Assembly: GCA_947259975.1 (NCBI GenBank)
Contig: CAMYOD010000078.1
Span: forward strand, 83,694-147,693
DNA from: an uncultured Gammaproteobacteria bacterium
GTDB taxonomy: Bacteria > Pseudomonadota > Gammaproteobacteria > HyVt-429
Reading direction: 5' to 3'
DNA length: 64,000 nucleotides
Positions 55,729-64,000 of this stretch are shown here, piece after piece. The position numbers were made by a program, and so were the translations under genes. Every line of letters starts with the position of its first letter. The first letter of the stretch is position 1. Under the pieces are notes generated by a model. That model saw only the letters and a program-made list of their open reading frames with translations. It ran no database searches and was not told the origin of the DNA.

Positions 55729-57387
55729 GTGGCCAGACTTTTTTCTTATCTGCTCGTATTCATCCTGTTCTCAACGACGTCCGCGTCCGGGGAGCAGGCT
55801 GGCGCTGCAATTCGCTTTCGTATTACGGAGTTTGTCGTCGAGGGCGACAACCCGCTATCCGGCCGTGCAACCCGGGCGCTACTCGCGGAGTTTGTCGGCG
55901 AACATAGCGGCCTGGATAAGCTGCAGGCCGCCACCGAGCGCCTTGAAGATGCACTCGCGAAACGCGGCTATACATTCCATACGGTCTCGTTGCCGCCGCA
56001 ATCGCTGCAGGCCGGCGTGGTGCGCCTTGAAATAACAGCCCCCACGCTTGGCCATGTAGATATATCCGGCAACCGGTTCTTTTCCGATCGCAACATTTTG
56101 ACGTCGCTGCCTGAACTGCGGCCCGCCATCGCACTGATCGAGGATCGCGCGACACCGGCATTGGACTCCGCCATCGACGAGATTGACGCCGGACGCACGC
56201 CGGCACTGCAATCGGCCATCGTCCGCATTAATACCCGGCGGCTGTCCCGCGCATTGCAGGTCGCCAACATGCATCCGACGAAAAAGACGCGTCTGCGCTT
56301 TATTCCCGGGGATGATCCCAGTCAGATAAACGCCAACATCGTCGTCGAGGATCAACGTCCGCTGCAACGCTTTGTCTGGCTGAACAATACCGGTAGCGAG
56401 AGTACCGGCGAGACACGCCTGGGGTTCGGCCTCCAGCACGGCAATCTGTTCGACCGCGATCATGTCGCAACGTTTACCTATACGACCTCGCCGGACAAAG
56501 CCGATGACGTGCGTCAATACGGCCTGCAATACCAGATCCCGCTGTATCGCATCGGCGGTCTGATTAACGGTTTCTATGCGAAATCCGATGTGGATACCGG
56601 GCGGGTGGCAGATTTCTTCGATGTCAGCGGCGCGGGTACCGTGGCCGGCGTTCGTTACACACAGCTTTTTGCCAAACGCGGGCGCTACGGTCAGCGGCTC
56701 GCGGCGAGCATTACGGACAAACTGTTCGAAAACGATGTCGACTTCGAGGGCATGCCGTTGGGCACCGATGTGCGCAGTCGGCCGTTGGCGCTGCGTTACC
56801 TCGGGCAATGGAAAACACCGCGACTCAACACCGGGTACTATCTGGATATCGCGACCAATTTATCCGGTGGCAGTAACAATGACGACCTGTCCTATACCGC
56901 ATCGCGCAGCGGCAGTGATTCGGACTGGTCAGCGCTGCGCTTCGGTGCCAGCGCGACCTACCTGATCAAGGATTGGGTGCTCATGGGCAAGCTCGATGGT
57001 CAGCACACCGCTGAGCCTTTGATCCCGGGCGAACAATTCGGTCTCGGCGGCGTCAACTCGGTACGCGGCTTCGAAGAACGAGAGATCAGCGGCGACCGCG
57101 GCTTGCAGGCCAAACTCGAAGCCTGGGCGCCACCGTTCCGGAAGACGAACGTGCGAGTCATTGGATTTCTCGATACCGGCGCAGTGCGTCTGGAGGACCC
57201 GCTGCCGGGTGAGAATTCGCGGGAGAACATCGCCAGTATCGGGCTGGGTCTGCGTGGCAGCTGGGGCGGACGCTTGAGCTGGAAACTGGATTGGGGCTAC
57301 GCGACAAACGGCGTGAGCGTAAACCGGGTCGACGGGACCCAAGACGGCGACAGCAAACTGCACTTCAATCTGGGGTATCGCTTTTAG
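55729..57387 (+). CDS. TpsB outer-membrane transporter (ShlB/FhaC/HecB family)
   Basis: This 552-residue two-partner-secretion transporter has a signal peptide (about 1-22), POTRA domains (about 28-180; FRITEFVVEGDNPLS and LGHVDISGNRFFSD) and a 16-strand barrel. The L6 tip motif reads SVRGFEEREISGDRG, with the conserved VRGF and downstream DRG. The C-terminus ends in Phe (FNLGYRF), as expected for BAM substrates. The start is GTG 55729 with a weak ribosome-binding site. It should export the TpsA encoded at 58399 onward; a CRP-like gene on the other strand lies between them. Confidence 0.92.
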   Translation: MARLFSYLLVFILFSTTSASGEQAGAAIRFRITEFVVEGDNPLSGRATRALLAEFVGEHSGLDKLQAATERLEDALAKRGYTFHTVSLPPQSLQAGVVRLEITAPTLGHVDISGNRFFSDRNILTSLPELRPAIALIEDRATPALDSAIDEIDAGRTPALQSAIVRINTRRLSRALQVANMHPTKKTRLRFIPGDDPSQINANIVVEDQRPLQRFVWLNNTGSESTGETRLGFGLQHGNLFDRDHVATFTYTTSPDKADDVRQYGLQYQIPLYRIGGLINGFYAKSDVDTGRVADFFDVSGAGTVAGVRYTQLFAKRGRYGQRLAASITDKLFENDVDFEGMPLGTDVRSRPLALRYLGQWKTPRLNTGYYLDIATNLSGGSNNDDLSYTASRSGSDSDWSALRFGASATYLIKDWVLMGKLDGQHTAEPLIPGEQFGLGGVNSVRGFEEREISGDRGLQAKLEAWAPPFRKTNVRVIGFLDTGAVRLEDPLPGENSRENIASIGLGLRGSWGGRLSWKLDWGYATNGVSVNRVDGTQDGDSKLHFNLGYRF

Positions 57388-57413
57388 CGAGGCGAGCGCC
57401 CGTGCCGACTACA

Positions 57414-58067
57414 TCAATGGGCGGCGAGCATGTCCTCGTTCAGGGTGATGGCCTTGCCCGAGACTTCGATAACGCCGCGGGTCTTCATGGCGTTGATCAC
57501 GCGACTGACCATTTCCCGGGACGCGCCCACCATATTGGCCAACTCCTGTTGCGTGATCTGATCGGTGACCAGCTTGCCGTCCTTCTCCGTCGCGAGGCGT
57601 TTCAACAGACGGCTGACACGATCTTCCACGCTGTGCAAAGCCAGACTTTCCACCGTGTCATTGAGTTCACGCACCCGCTGCGCCAGCGTGCGCAGCAGAT
57701 TCATGGCAATCTCGGGATTCCGGCCCACGCACTTCATGAAGTTTGCCTTGGAAACTACGGCGATTTTCGACTCGGTTGTCGTGCGCACGTTGGCCGAACG
57801 GGGTGAGTCGTCGATCAGCGCCATCTCGCCAAAGTAACCGTTCGGCCCCAGGGTGCCGAGAACCAATTCCTTGCCGTCCTTGCCGTTGACATACACCTTC
57901 ACCTTGCCGGACAGAACGATGTACAGCGAATGGGGCGGCTCGCCCTGACGCAACACGATGGTGTTACGCGGATAATCCCGCGGCACCGCATGTCCCGCCA
58001 TGGCGATGATGTCCTGTGCACTGAGGCCTTCAAACAGACCGGTGTCAGAAAGCTGACTGACTTCCAT
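57414..58067 (-). CDS. CRP/FNR-family transcriptional regulator, probably cAMP-binding
   Basis: This 217-residue regulator has a cyclic-nucleotide-binding beta roll (about 10-120). Its phosphate-binding cassette is GYFGEMALIDDSPRSANVRT, including the Glu and Arg-Ser typical of cAMP binders. A long dimer helix (about 125-145) precedes a C-terminal winged helix-turn-helix (ITQQELANMVGASREMVSRVI). No FNR-type N-terminal cysteines are present, so it is not an iron-sulfur sensor. The gene is convergent with tpsB and divergent from tpsA. It is likely to act on the tpsA promoter, and perhaps on itself. Confidence 0.9.
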   Translation of the reverse strand: MEVSQLSDTGLFEGLSAQDIIAMAGHAVPRDYPRNTIVLRQGEPPHSLYIVLSGKVKVYVNGKDGKELVLGTLGPNGYFGEMALIDDSPRSANVRTTTESKIAVVSKANFMKCVGRNPEIAMNLLRTLAQRVRELNDTVESLALHSVEDRVSRLLKRLATEKDGKLVTDQITQQELANMVGASREMVSRVINAMKTRGVIEVSGKAITLNEDMLAAH

Positions 58068-58323
58068 CGATTACGACTCCTCCTCAATTCCCACAGCATA
58101 ACGCCGTGAATATTTTGACCTTTTTTACCGTTGAGCGGCAACTATAATAACTATACACGGTGTATCCACGGTTTTCCTGCCACGTACAGGCATCCGGGAC
58201 CCAAAATAAATACCCAGGGAGGATAGTCCTCGGATGACGTTTGCACATGCGCGGGTCTGCTTGCAGGCCGCCATTTTACCCATCTTTCGTACGGTTAATG
58301 CCGCTCACCCGGGGCTCCACCTC

Positions 58324-58339
58324 CGTGAAGCTGGTCACA
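58324..58339 (+). promoter_or_regulatory. CRP-like binding site before tpsA
   Basis: CGTGA-AGCTGG-TCACA matches the TGTGA-N6-TCACA consensus at 9 of 10 specified bases. Its centre (58331.5) lies about 41 bases before the start predicted from the -10 element at 58360-58365, the class II activation position. This agrees with the CRP-like gene next door. Confidence 0.7.
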
Positions 58340-58356
58340 GAATAACCACAATATTT

Positions 58357-58372
58357 CACTATACTTATAGTG
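58357..58372 (+). promoter_or_regulatory. tpsA -10 region within a palindrome
   Basis: TATACT (58360-58365) is a good -10 hexamer. It sits inside the perfect inverted repeat CACTATA-CT-TATAGTG. There is no good -35 hexamer at the right distance, consistent with an activator-dependent promoter. The palindrome could alternatively be a repressor operator. Confidence 0.55.
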
Positions 58373-58398
58373 GGTTAGGACAAGAACGGGGTCGTTAC

Positions 58399-61300
58399 AT
58401 GCGCTTTCCGCGCAGCTTTCATCATCGCCTGGCAATTCCGCGGCGGCGGTCACGTGCGCCGTGGCGCCAGCGTCTGCTCGCCGGCGGCCTCGCATCACTG
58501 GTTGCCACATCGGCGTGGGGAAATCCCAATGCGCCGACGGTCACGCACGGATCGGCCGCGTTCGCGCACCCGGACCCAAGCACCCTGCATATCACTAACA
58601 CGCCCGGCGCCATCATCAACTGGCGGGATTTCTCCATCGCCAGCGACGAGATCACCCGCTTTATTCAACAGTCCGGCAATAGCGCGGTATTGAACAGGGT
58701 CATCGGTCAGGACCCCTCGGCCATACTTGGGCAACTCCTGTCCAACGGCAAAGTCTTTCTAATCAATCCCAACGGCATCGTCTTCGGTGCCGGCGCCCGC
58801 GTCGATACCGCCGGGTTGATCGCCTCCAGCCTGAACATCTCGGATGAGGATTTCATCAATCAGCAGTATCGCTTTGCCGCCGAGGGTCCCGCCGCGGCGG
58901 TCGTCAATCACGGTTTCATTCGTGCCGGCCGCCATGGCGAGGTGTTCCTCATCGCACCCGACGTGGAAAACAGCGGCATCATCGAAGCGGACAACGGCCG
59001 CATCCTGCTCGCCGCCGGCAAGAGTCTCACCCTCTCCAGTCTGAATCTGGAAGACATCAGCTTCGAGATTCAGGCGCCCACGGATCGTGCGTTGAACCTT
59101 GGTAAGTTACTCGCGAACGGTGGCGCGGCGAAAATCTTCGCCGGCGCCATTCAACAAACCGGTGTCATCGAAGCCAACAGCGTGACTCGGGGCGCCGACG
59201 GCAGTGTGCAATTGGTCGCGCTGGCGGACAATGAAGTCGGTGGTTCGGTGTTGGCCGGGGGCGGACACATCGAAATCCTCGGCGACACGGTCAGCCTGCA
59301 AGGCGCCTTCGTCGATGTCTCGGCGCACAGCGGCGGCGGCACCGTCCTGGTGGGCGGCGACTACCAGGGCCGTGGTGACATTCGCACGGCGACCCGCACA
59401 ACCGTGGATGCGGCCACGACCATACGCGCCGATGCAACCAACAATGGTGACGGCGGGCGCATCATCGTTTGGGCCGACGACACCACGGAAGCACACGGTA
59501 CTCTGACGGCCCGGGGCGGGCCCATCGGCGGTGACGGCGGTTTCGTCGAGACTTCGGGCAAGAAGCAGTTGGTCTTCACCGCGCCCGCGGATGTGAGCGC
59601 ACCGAATGGCAAACCCGGCACCTGGTTGCTGGATCCGGAAGACATCACCATCGACGGCGGCCAGGCCGCCACCATCGAGACCGCACTCAACACCGGCTCG
59701 AACGTGTCCCTCAAGACCAGCGACACCGGCGAGGGTGAGGGCAACATCACGGTCAATGCGCCGATCACCAAGTCCGACGGCGGTGACGCCAGTCTGTCGC
59801 TGACGGCGCACAACCAGATCGACGTGAATCAACCCATCACTTCGACCAAGAACAAACTCGACGTCTCCCTGACCGCCGGCACTGCGGTCAATGTGAACAG
59901 TTCGATTTCGACCAACGGTGGCGGCGTCAGTACCGCGATCACCGGCATTGCCACTGAGCCGGCGCCGATTGACGAAGGCGTTGACACGACTGCCGATGCT
60001 GGTGTGACGGAGACGAACGAAGCCGTCGCTGACAGTGGCGCGACCGAAAGTAGCATCGTCGACAGCGGCGACACATCTACGACTGCACAAATCGAAACCG
60101 ACGCGGCAACGACGGCGGCAACGAACGAGGCGACCCTGCTTGCAGAAACCGAGGCCGATACGTCCGCAATTGCGGGACGTGCCGACGGCGCCGAGCTGAT
60201 CACCGACACGGAAATCGTGATCGCGGACACGGCGCCGATCACCGACGTCACTGCGGATGCCGGCGCCGTCAGCGAGGTGACTGCTTTGGACGAGGTGACC
60301 GCCGATACGAGCATCGCGAGCGAGACGACGACGCCGACCGACATATCTGCAGAAACAACGGTAGATGGTCTGGCGGAACTGGAGGCGTCGTTCAACGAAT
60401 CCGTCGATAGCATAGACGTGGTGGCCGTGGAGGCGGAGTCGGTGACAACCGTCGATATCGGGCCGAGCGACGCGAGCATCGATCTCCTGGCGAGCGAAAC
60501 TGCGACCACCGGCCTGGATATGACGGCGTCCGACACCTCCATGACCGCGGCGCCCGCGCTGGTCACGGAACCGACGATCACGGTCAGCGGCAGTATCGAT
60601 ACTGACGGCGGCGACATCTTCGTCGATGCGGGCGACACCGGGACCGCCATCGTCACCGGCACCGTGGACGCTTCGAGCACCGACACAGGAGAAGTAGGCG
60701 GCAACATTCAGATCCTGGGCGACAAGGTTGGTTTGGCGGGCGAGGCGATCGTGGATGCCTCCGGCGATGCGGGCGGCGGCACCATCCTCATCGGCGGCGA
60801 TTTCCAGGGCAAGGGCGAGACCCGCACTGCGTCAGTCACCTTCGTCGGTCGCGACGTGCAGATCAAATCCGACGCCGCGAACCATGGCGACGGTGGCAAA
60901 GTCATCGTCTGGGCCGACCACACCACCCGCTACCACGGCAACATTTCCGCCCGCGGCGGCGCCCAATCCGGCGATGGCGGTTTCGTCGAGGTCTCCGGCA
61001 AACAGGCACTGGATTTTACCGGCCAGGTCGATACCACCGCCGCCAGCGGCGAGATCGGCACCCTCTTGCTGGACCCGGATAACATCTCCGTCGTCGCTGC
61101 CGGAAATCCTTTCAGCTTTTATGATGCCGATAGCAATGACGTGATTGAGTTTGCCGAAGCCGCAGGCGATATAAGCATCATCAACACCAGCCTGGACAGC
61201 GTCGGTGCGTCTGTCGAGTTACAGGCCAACATCGATATCTTTTTCGATGCGCCGGTGACCTTGACCACCCCCGGCGCCGGCCTCACGGCCCGCGCCGGGA

Positions 61301-64000
61301 ATTCGATCACCGTCAACACCCCCATCACCACCACCGGCGGCGCCATCCTGCTGTCCGCATCCGATAACACGGCGCCGGCACCGGTTGCCAACGGCTCTAT
61401 TACCGTCGCGGCTACCCTGGACACCACGGGCGGCGGCGCGGCGGGGGCCGATATCACCGTCACCAGTTCGGCGGCCAACCTCGGCGGCAAAATCACCGTC
61501 GCCGATATCAACGCCGGCACCGGCAATGTCACCCTGTTCTCCGGCGACAAGGCCATTTCGCACACCGGCACCATCACCGCGGCAAATCTCGATGCGACGG
61601 CAGTTAATGCGATTGACCTGGACAATATCAATCTGAGCGGATCCGCAACACTGACCGCCACCTCGACCACCGGCAAGATCGACCTGCTCGGTAACGTCAG
61701 CGCGGATACTCTGAATCTCACCGCCGACAAAGATATTACGATCAACAACACAAATTTGGGTATGACCGGCAGCGCCACACTGACCTCAACCGGCGGCAAG
61801 GCCAAGCTGTCCGGTCCGGTCACCGCCGGCGTGCTTTCAATCACCACGAACAAGGACATCAGTATCGACGATTCGCTGGATATCTGGGGTGCGGGTACCG
61901 CCCTGACATTGCACAGCGACGAATTCGTTACCGTCAACAGCGCAGTCACCCTCAACACCCCCGGTGCCGGCATGGACGTCAGTGCCGGCGAGGACATTTT
62001 CGTCAATGCGCCGATCACCACCGCCGGTGGCGCCATCACTCTGCTTGCCGACGACAATACGGTACCCACCCGTACCGGCTTCGGCGGCATCTACGTGAAT
62101 GCCGGCGGCTCGCTCGACACCACCGGCGGCGGTCAGCCGGGCGCGGATGTGACATTGCAGACCACGGGCGTTCCCCCATTGCCGATTATTCCCATCATCT
62201 GGGTGAACGGCGGCGGTATCAATGCGGGCACTGGTACCGTCACCCTGGATGCGCCGAACTGGGATATCGGCGGCGGTGCACCCATTGTCGCCGCCACACT
62301 TAACGGAACCGCCGACGGCGTCATTCAGCTGACCGGCGCCAACGCCGTGGACGCGGCGTCATTTACCACCACCAACGCAGTCGCCGGCCTGCCGATCACC
62401 TTCGTCAACACCCGGGACCTGACCATCAACGGCATCAGCCATGCCAGCAATGACGGCGTCACCCAGATCCTTAACACCGGCGCCATCACCTTGGCGGGGT
62501 CGATTACGACCGCGGGCACATCGACAGTAACTCTGGACACCGGTGGTGCGGGCACGATTACCACCACCGCGCCCGCCAACGTGATTACCGCCGCTACGGT
62601 GAATTTACAGACCGTGAGCGGCACCGGCGCCATCGGCATCGCGGCGGCGCCCCTGCACATTGCGCCTACTGGCGGCGCCACCCAGGTCAACATCGGCAAC
62701 GGCGCCGGCGTCGATGGGGTGTTTCTGGTGCAGGACAGCGGTGATATGGACGTGCAAAGCATCAACGTAGCGGCTACCGCGGATGTCGCGCTGGAAAGCG
62801 CTAACGGTGAATTGGAACTGAACGGCGCCAACCTGACCGCCAACTCGGTGGACCTGATGTCTTTTGACGATCTTGTCGTCAACCAGAACATCACCGCCGC
62901 CAACGATATTCTGCTGCACGCCACCGGTGCCAGTTCGTTTGTCGAGCACCAAAGCGGCATCATTGCCAGCGCCGCCGGCGACATCACTCTGCATGGCGAC
63001 AACATGCATCTGATCGGTGGCGCCAACACCATTCAGGCCAATGCGGGAACCATATTCATCCGCAACAACAACACCACACGCGATATTACCATCCTGGCCG
63101 TGGCCGACGGCTCGCCCGCCGCCGGTATGGGCCTGTGGGAGACCGAGATCCAGAGCTTGAGCGCCAACACCATCGCCATCGGCCAGTCCACTGACACCGG
63201 TACTTTGGTTGTCGACAGCCCGTCGACCGATCCCCTGCTCACCTCAAGCATCGTGAACGCCAACAATCTAGTGTTGGCGAACCAGAATGTGGCAATCGAC
63301 AGCGGGATCGATTTTTCGGCACAGAACGAAAACCTGGTGCTGGATACCTCGAACGCGGCCACCGTAGCAGCAAACATCAACACCGGCACGGGTGATCTGA
63401 CCGGCGCGGTGATCAATCATAGTGCGGGTACCCAGACCGTGGGCGGCAGTTACACCGCGACCACCACCAACCTGGCCGGCGCGACCCTGGTCCTGAACGG
63501 CGCCTCGAACACCGCGACTCTGACCCAAACCGCCGGCACCCTCGACGGGACCGGCACGTTGACGGTCAGCGGGCTGACCACCTGGTCCGGCGGCACCCAA
63601 CAAGGCAGCGGCACTACCGACGCCCAGGGCGGTGCGGCGCTCAGCGGCACCACGACCCTGGACACCCGCACCCTCACCCTGGGCGCGGCCAGCACCAGTG
63701 GCGGCACCTTCAATGTCGACAGCGCCACGGTGAACGGCGCCGGCGCCCTGACCAACACCGGCACCCTGAACCTGACCGATGCCACCCTGGCCGCCGCCGT
63801 GGACAACCAGAACATCACCAACGTCACCGCGCTCAATACCCTGTCCAGCGCCACCGGCGTGTTCGACAACAGTGGAAACGTGAATGTGCTCGGCGGGGTG
63901 TTCACCTTGAGCGGCGGCGGCACCCATAGCGGCACTTTCGATGCCGCGGCCGCCACGTCACTGAACTTCAACGGCGGTACCCATGACTTCGGCGACGGCA
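58399..64000 (+). CDS. TpsA giant exoprotein / filamentous haemagglutinin-like adhesin (runs off window edge)
   Basis: At least 1867 codons are open to the window edge from ATG 58399. An Arg-rich extended signal peptide (about 1-42, ending SAWG-NP) is followed by the TPS secretion domain (about 45-300) with LNRVIGQDPS and the NPNGI motif at 123-127. The rest is beta-helix-type repeats rich in Gly, Thr, Asn and Asp. There are two duplicated modules of about 132 residues, an acidic spacer of about 205 residues between them, and a later 80-residue duplication. No cysteines are apparent. It should be secreted by the TpsB encoded upstream and act at the cell surface; the C-terminal domain is not in the window. 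Confidence 0.9.
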   Translation, partial: MRFPRSFHHRLAIPRRRSRAPWRQRLLAGGLASLVATSAWGNPNAPTVTHGSAAFAHPDPSTLHITNTPGAIINWRDFSIASDEITRFIQQSGNSAVLNRVIGQDPSAILGQLLSNGKVFLINPNGIVFGAGARVDTAGLIASSLNISDEDFINQQYRFAAEGPAAAVVNHGFIRAGRHGEVFLIAPDVENSGIIEADNGRILLAAGKSLTLSSLNLEDISFEIQAPTDRALNLGKLLANGGAAKIFAGAIQQTGVIEANSVTRGADGSVQLVALADNEVGGSVLAGGGHIEILGDTVSLQGAFVDVSAHSGGGTVLVGGDYQGRGDIRTATRTTVDAATTIRADATNNGDGGRIIVWADDTTEAHGTLTARGGPIGGDGGFVETSGKKQLVFTAPADVSAPNGKPGTWLLDPEDITIDGGQAATIETALNTGSNVSLKTSDTGEGEGNITVNAPITKSDGGDASLSLTAHNQIDVNQPITSTKNKLDVSLTAGTAVNVNSSISTNGGGVSTAITGIATEPAPIDEGVDTTADAGVTETNEAVADSGATESSIVDSGDTSTTAQIETDAATTAATNEATLLAETEADTSAIAGRADGAELITDTEIVIADTAPITDVTADAGAVSEVTALDEVTADTSIASETTTPTDISAETTVDGLAELEASFNESVDSIDVVAVEAESVTTVDIGPSDASIDLLASETATTGLDMTASDTSMTAAPALVTEPTITVSGSIDTDGGDIFVDAGDTGTAIVTGTVDASSTDTGEVGGNIQILGDKVGLAGEAIVDASGDAGGGTILIGGDFQGKGETRTASVTFVGRDVQIKSDAANHGDGGKVIVWADHTTRYHGNISARGGAQSGDGGFVEVSGKQALDFTGQVDTTAASGEIGTLLLDPDNISVVAAGNPFSFYDADSNDVIEFAEAAGDISIINTSLDSVGASVELQANIDIFFDAPVTLTTPGAGLTARAGNSITVNTPITTTGGAILLSASDNTAPAPVANGSITVAATLDTTGGGAAGADITVTSSAANLGGKITVADINAGTGNVTLFSGDKAISHTGTITAANLDATAVNAIDLDNINLSGSATLTATSTTGKIDLLGNVSADTLNLTADKDITINNTNLGMTGSATLTSTGGKAKLSGPVTAGVLSITTNKDISIDDSLDIWGAGTALTLHSDEFVTVNSAVTLNTPGAGMDVSAGEDIFVNAPITTAGGAITLLADDNTVPTRTGFGGIYVNAGGSLDTTGGGQPGADVTLQTTGVPPLPIIPIIWVNGGGINAGTGTVTLDAPNWDIGGGAPIVAATLNGTADGVIQLTGANAVDAASFTTTNAVAGLPITFVNTRDLTINGISHASNDGVTQILNTGAITLAGSITTAGTSTVTLDTGGAGTITTTAPANVITAATVNLQTVSGTGAIGIAAAPLHIAPTGGATQVNIGNGAGVDGVFLVQDSGDMDVQSINVAATADVALESANGELELNGANLTANSVDLMSFDDLVVNQNITAANDILLHATGASSFVEHQSGIIASAAGDITLHGDNMHLIGGANTIQANAGTIFIRNNNTTRDITILAVADGSPAAGMGLWETEIQSLSANTIAIGQSTDTGTLVVDSPSTDPLLTSSIVNANNLVLANQNVAIDSGIDFSAQNENLVLDTSNAATVAANINTGTGDLTGAVINHSAGTQTVGGSYTATTTNLAGATLVLNGASNTATLTQTAGTLDGTGTLTVSGLTTWSGGTQQGSGTTDAQGGAALSGTTTLDTRTLTLGAASTSGGTFNVDSATVNGAGALTNTGTLNLTDATLAAAVDNQNITNVTALNTLSSATGVFDNSGNVNVLGGVFTLSGGGTHSGTFDAAAATSLNFNGGTHDFGDG
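59260..59655 (+). repeat. TpsA internal module, copy A
   Basis: This region encodes about 132 residues from GGHIEILGDTVSLQG to LLDPEDITID. It aligns over its whole length with copy B at 60697-61095, sharing GGGT.L.GGD.QG.G, NNGDGG or NHGDGG, IVWAD, ARGG, GDGGFVE.SGK and LLDP. The same module occurs in other haemagglutinin-like proteins. Confidence 0.85.
59953..60573 (+). other. Acidic low-complexity spacer inside TpsA
   Basis: This region encodes about 205 residues dominated by Thr, Ala, Asp, Glu, Val and Ser with few Gly or Asn. It is unlike the surrounding beta-helix repeats and is probably disordered. It interrupts the strand pattern between NVNSSISTNGGG and TITVSGSIDTDGGD. The reading frame is preserved. 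Confidence 0.7.
60697..61095 (+). repeat. TpsA internal module, copy B
   Basis: This second copy of the 132-residue module begins GGNIQILGDKVGLAG and ends LLDPDNISVV. It is separated from copy A by about 1040 bases, which include the acidic spacer. Confidence 0.85.
61228..61470 (+). repeat. TpsA second internal duplication, copy C
   Basis: About 81 residues contain APVTLTTPGAGL, TPITTTGGAILLSASDNTAP and TLDTTGGGAAGADIT. They are clearly related to 61918-62169. Confidence 0.75.
61918..62169 (+). repeat. TpsA second internal duplication, copy D
   Basis: About 84 residues contain SAVTLNTPGAGM, APITTAGGAITLLADDNTVP and SLDTTGGGQPGADVT, the partner of 61228-61470. The stretch between the two copies holds shorter KDI.I beta-helix repeats. 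Confidence 0.75.

Larger units (their letters stand above)
58068..58398. other. Divergent intergenic region between the CRP-like gene and tpsA
   Basis: This 331-base stretch has no gene. AT-rich, promoter-like sequence around 58140-58165 may serve the CRP-like gene. A CRP-like site and a TATACT element lie near 58324-58372, before tpsA. A weaker half-match (CGTGA-N6-TGACC, 58105-58120) sits near the CRP-like gene start. Confidence 0.55.

Noticed and set aside
58105..58120. Second CRP-like site near the CRP-like gene start
   Set aside because: Only the left half (CGTGA) fits; the right half TGACC is poor. Autoregulation may exist, but this match is too weak to call.
59107..60090. Minus-strand open frames opposite tpsA (also 59829-60707, 61119-62090, 62325-63032 and 63268-63971)
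   Set aside because: Ser/Val/Pro-rich shadows of a Gly/Thr/Asp repetitive protein; the plus-strand frame is continuous with clear TPS motifs.
1..64000. CRISPR arrays, rRNA or tRNA genes, prophage or intact insertion sequences
   Set aside because: No regularly spaced direct repeats, no recognisable tRNA or rRNA sequence other than RNase P RNA, and no transposase, integrase or phage structural gene was seen.

Overview
The window looks like a chromosomal segment of a GC-rich (by eye about 60-64% G+C) gammaproteobacterium. The evidence is a complete type IV pilus core (pilSR, pilA, pilBCD) followed by coaE, a canonical dcw division and peptidoglycan cluster in gammaproteobacterial order ending in ftsQAZ-lpxC and followed by secA, and the rsmI / lpoA-yraN-diaA-dolP block. 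MurE carries the DNPR motif of meso-diaminopimelate ligases. A purple-sulfur-bacteria-like or Chromatiales-like lineage is plausible, but I cannot fix the genus.

Layout. 1-8682 (+): the end of pilS, pilR, three tandem cysteine-containing major-pilin-type genes (the first behind a textbook sigma-54 promoter and closed by a strong terminator), pilB, pilC, pilD and coaE. 8720-8970: a miniature inverted-repeat element with a second palindrome nested inside it. 8966-34225 (-): one long co-oriented block, read in transcription order as mraZ, rsmH, ftsL, ftsI, murE, murF, mraY, murD, ftsW, murG, murC, murB, ddlB, ftsQ, ftsA, ftsZ, lpxC, an M23 peptidase, secA, argJ and a Nudix-ThiE fusion. Only a dciA-like gene lies on the opposite strand. 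The block starts at a near-consensus sigma-70 promoter with phased MraZ boxes. 34443-35228: a REP-like repeat, the RNase P RNA gene with its own promoter, and another palindromic mini-element. 35235-43949: rsmI, lpoA, yraN, diaA, dolP, rfaE2, a GlcD-like FAD oxidase, a macrodomain protein, a DUF3301 protein, a MoeB/ThiF enzyme and a secreted hypothetical protein. 44106-50507: a subtilase joined to an outer-membrane-barrel-like C-terminus, then an RND efflux pair. 50624-53158: rppH, a second copy of the miniature element, a HAD phosphatase and a BtuC-type permease without partners. 53172-64000: a CHASE2 adenylate cyclase, a TpsB outer-membrane transporter, a CRP-like regulator and a giant TpsA exoprotein that runs off the right edge.

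How it fits together. The left part builds and regulates type IV pili. The centre makes lipid II, builds the divisome and commits lipid A synthesis. The right end is the least ordinary region. A probable cAMP-producing membrane sensor, a probable cAMP-binding CRP-family regulator and a two-partner secretion pair are interleaved, with a CRP-like 16-mer at the class II position before the exoprotein gene. This suggests, but does not prove, a self-contained cAMP-controlled adhesin locus. I saw no CRISPR array, tRNA, rRNA operon, prophage or intact transposase.
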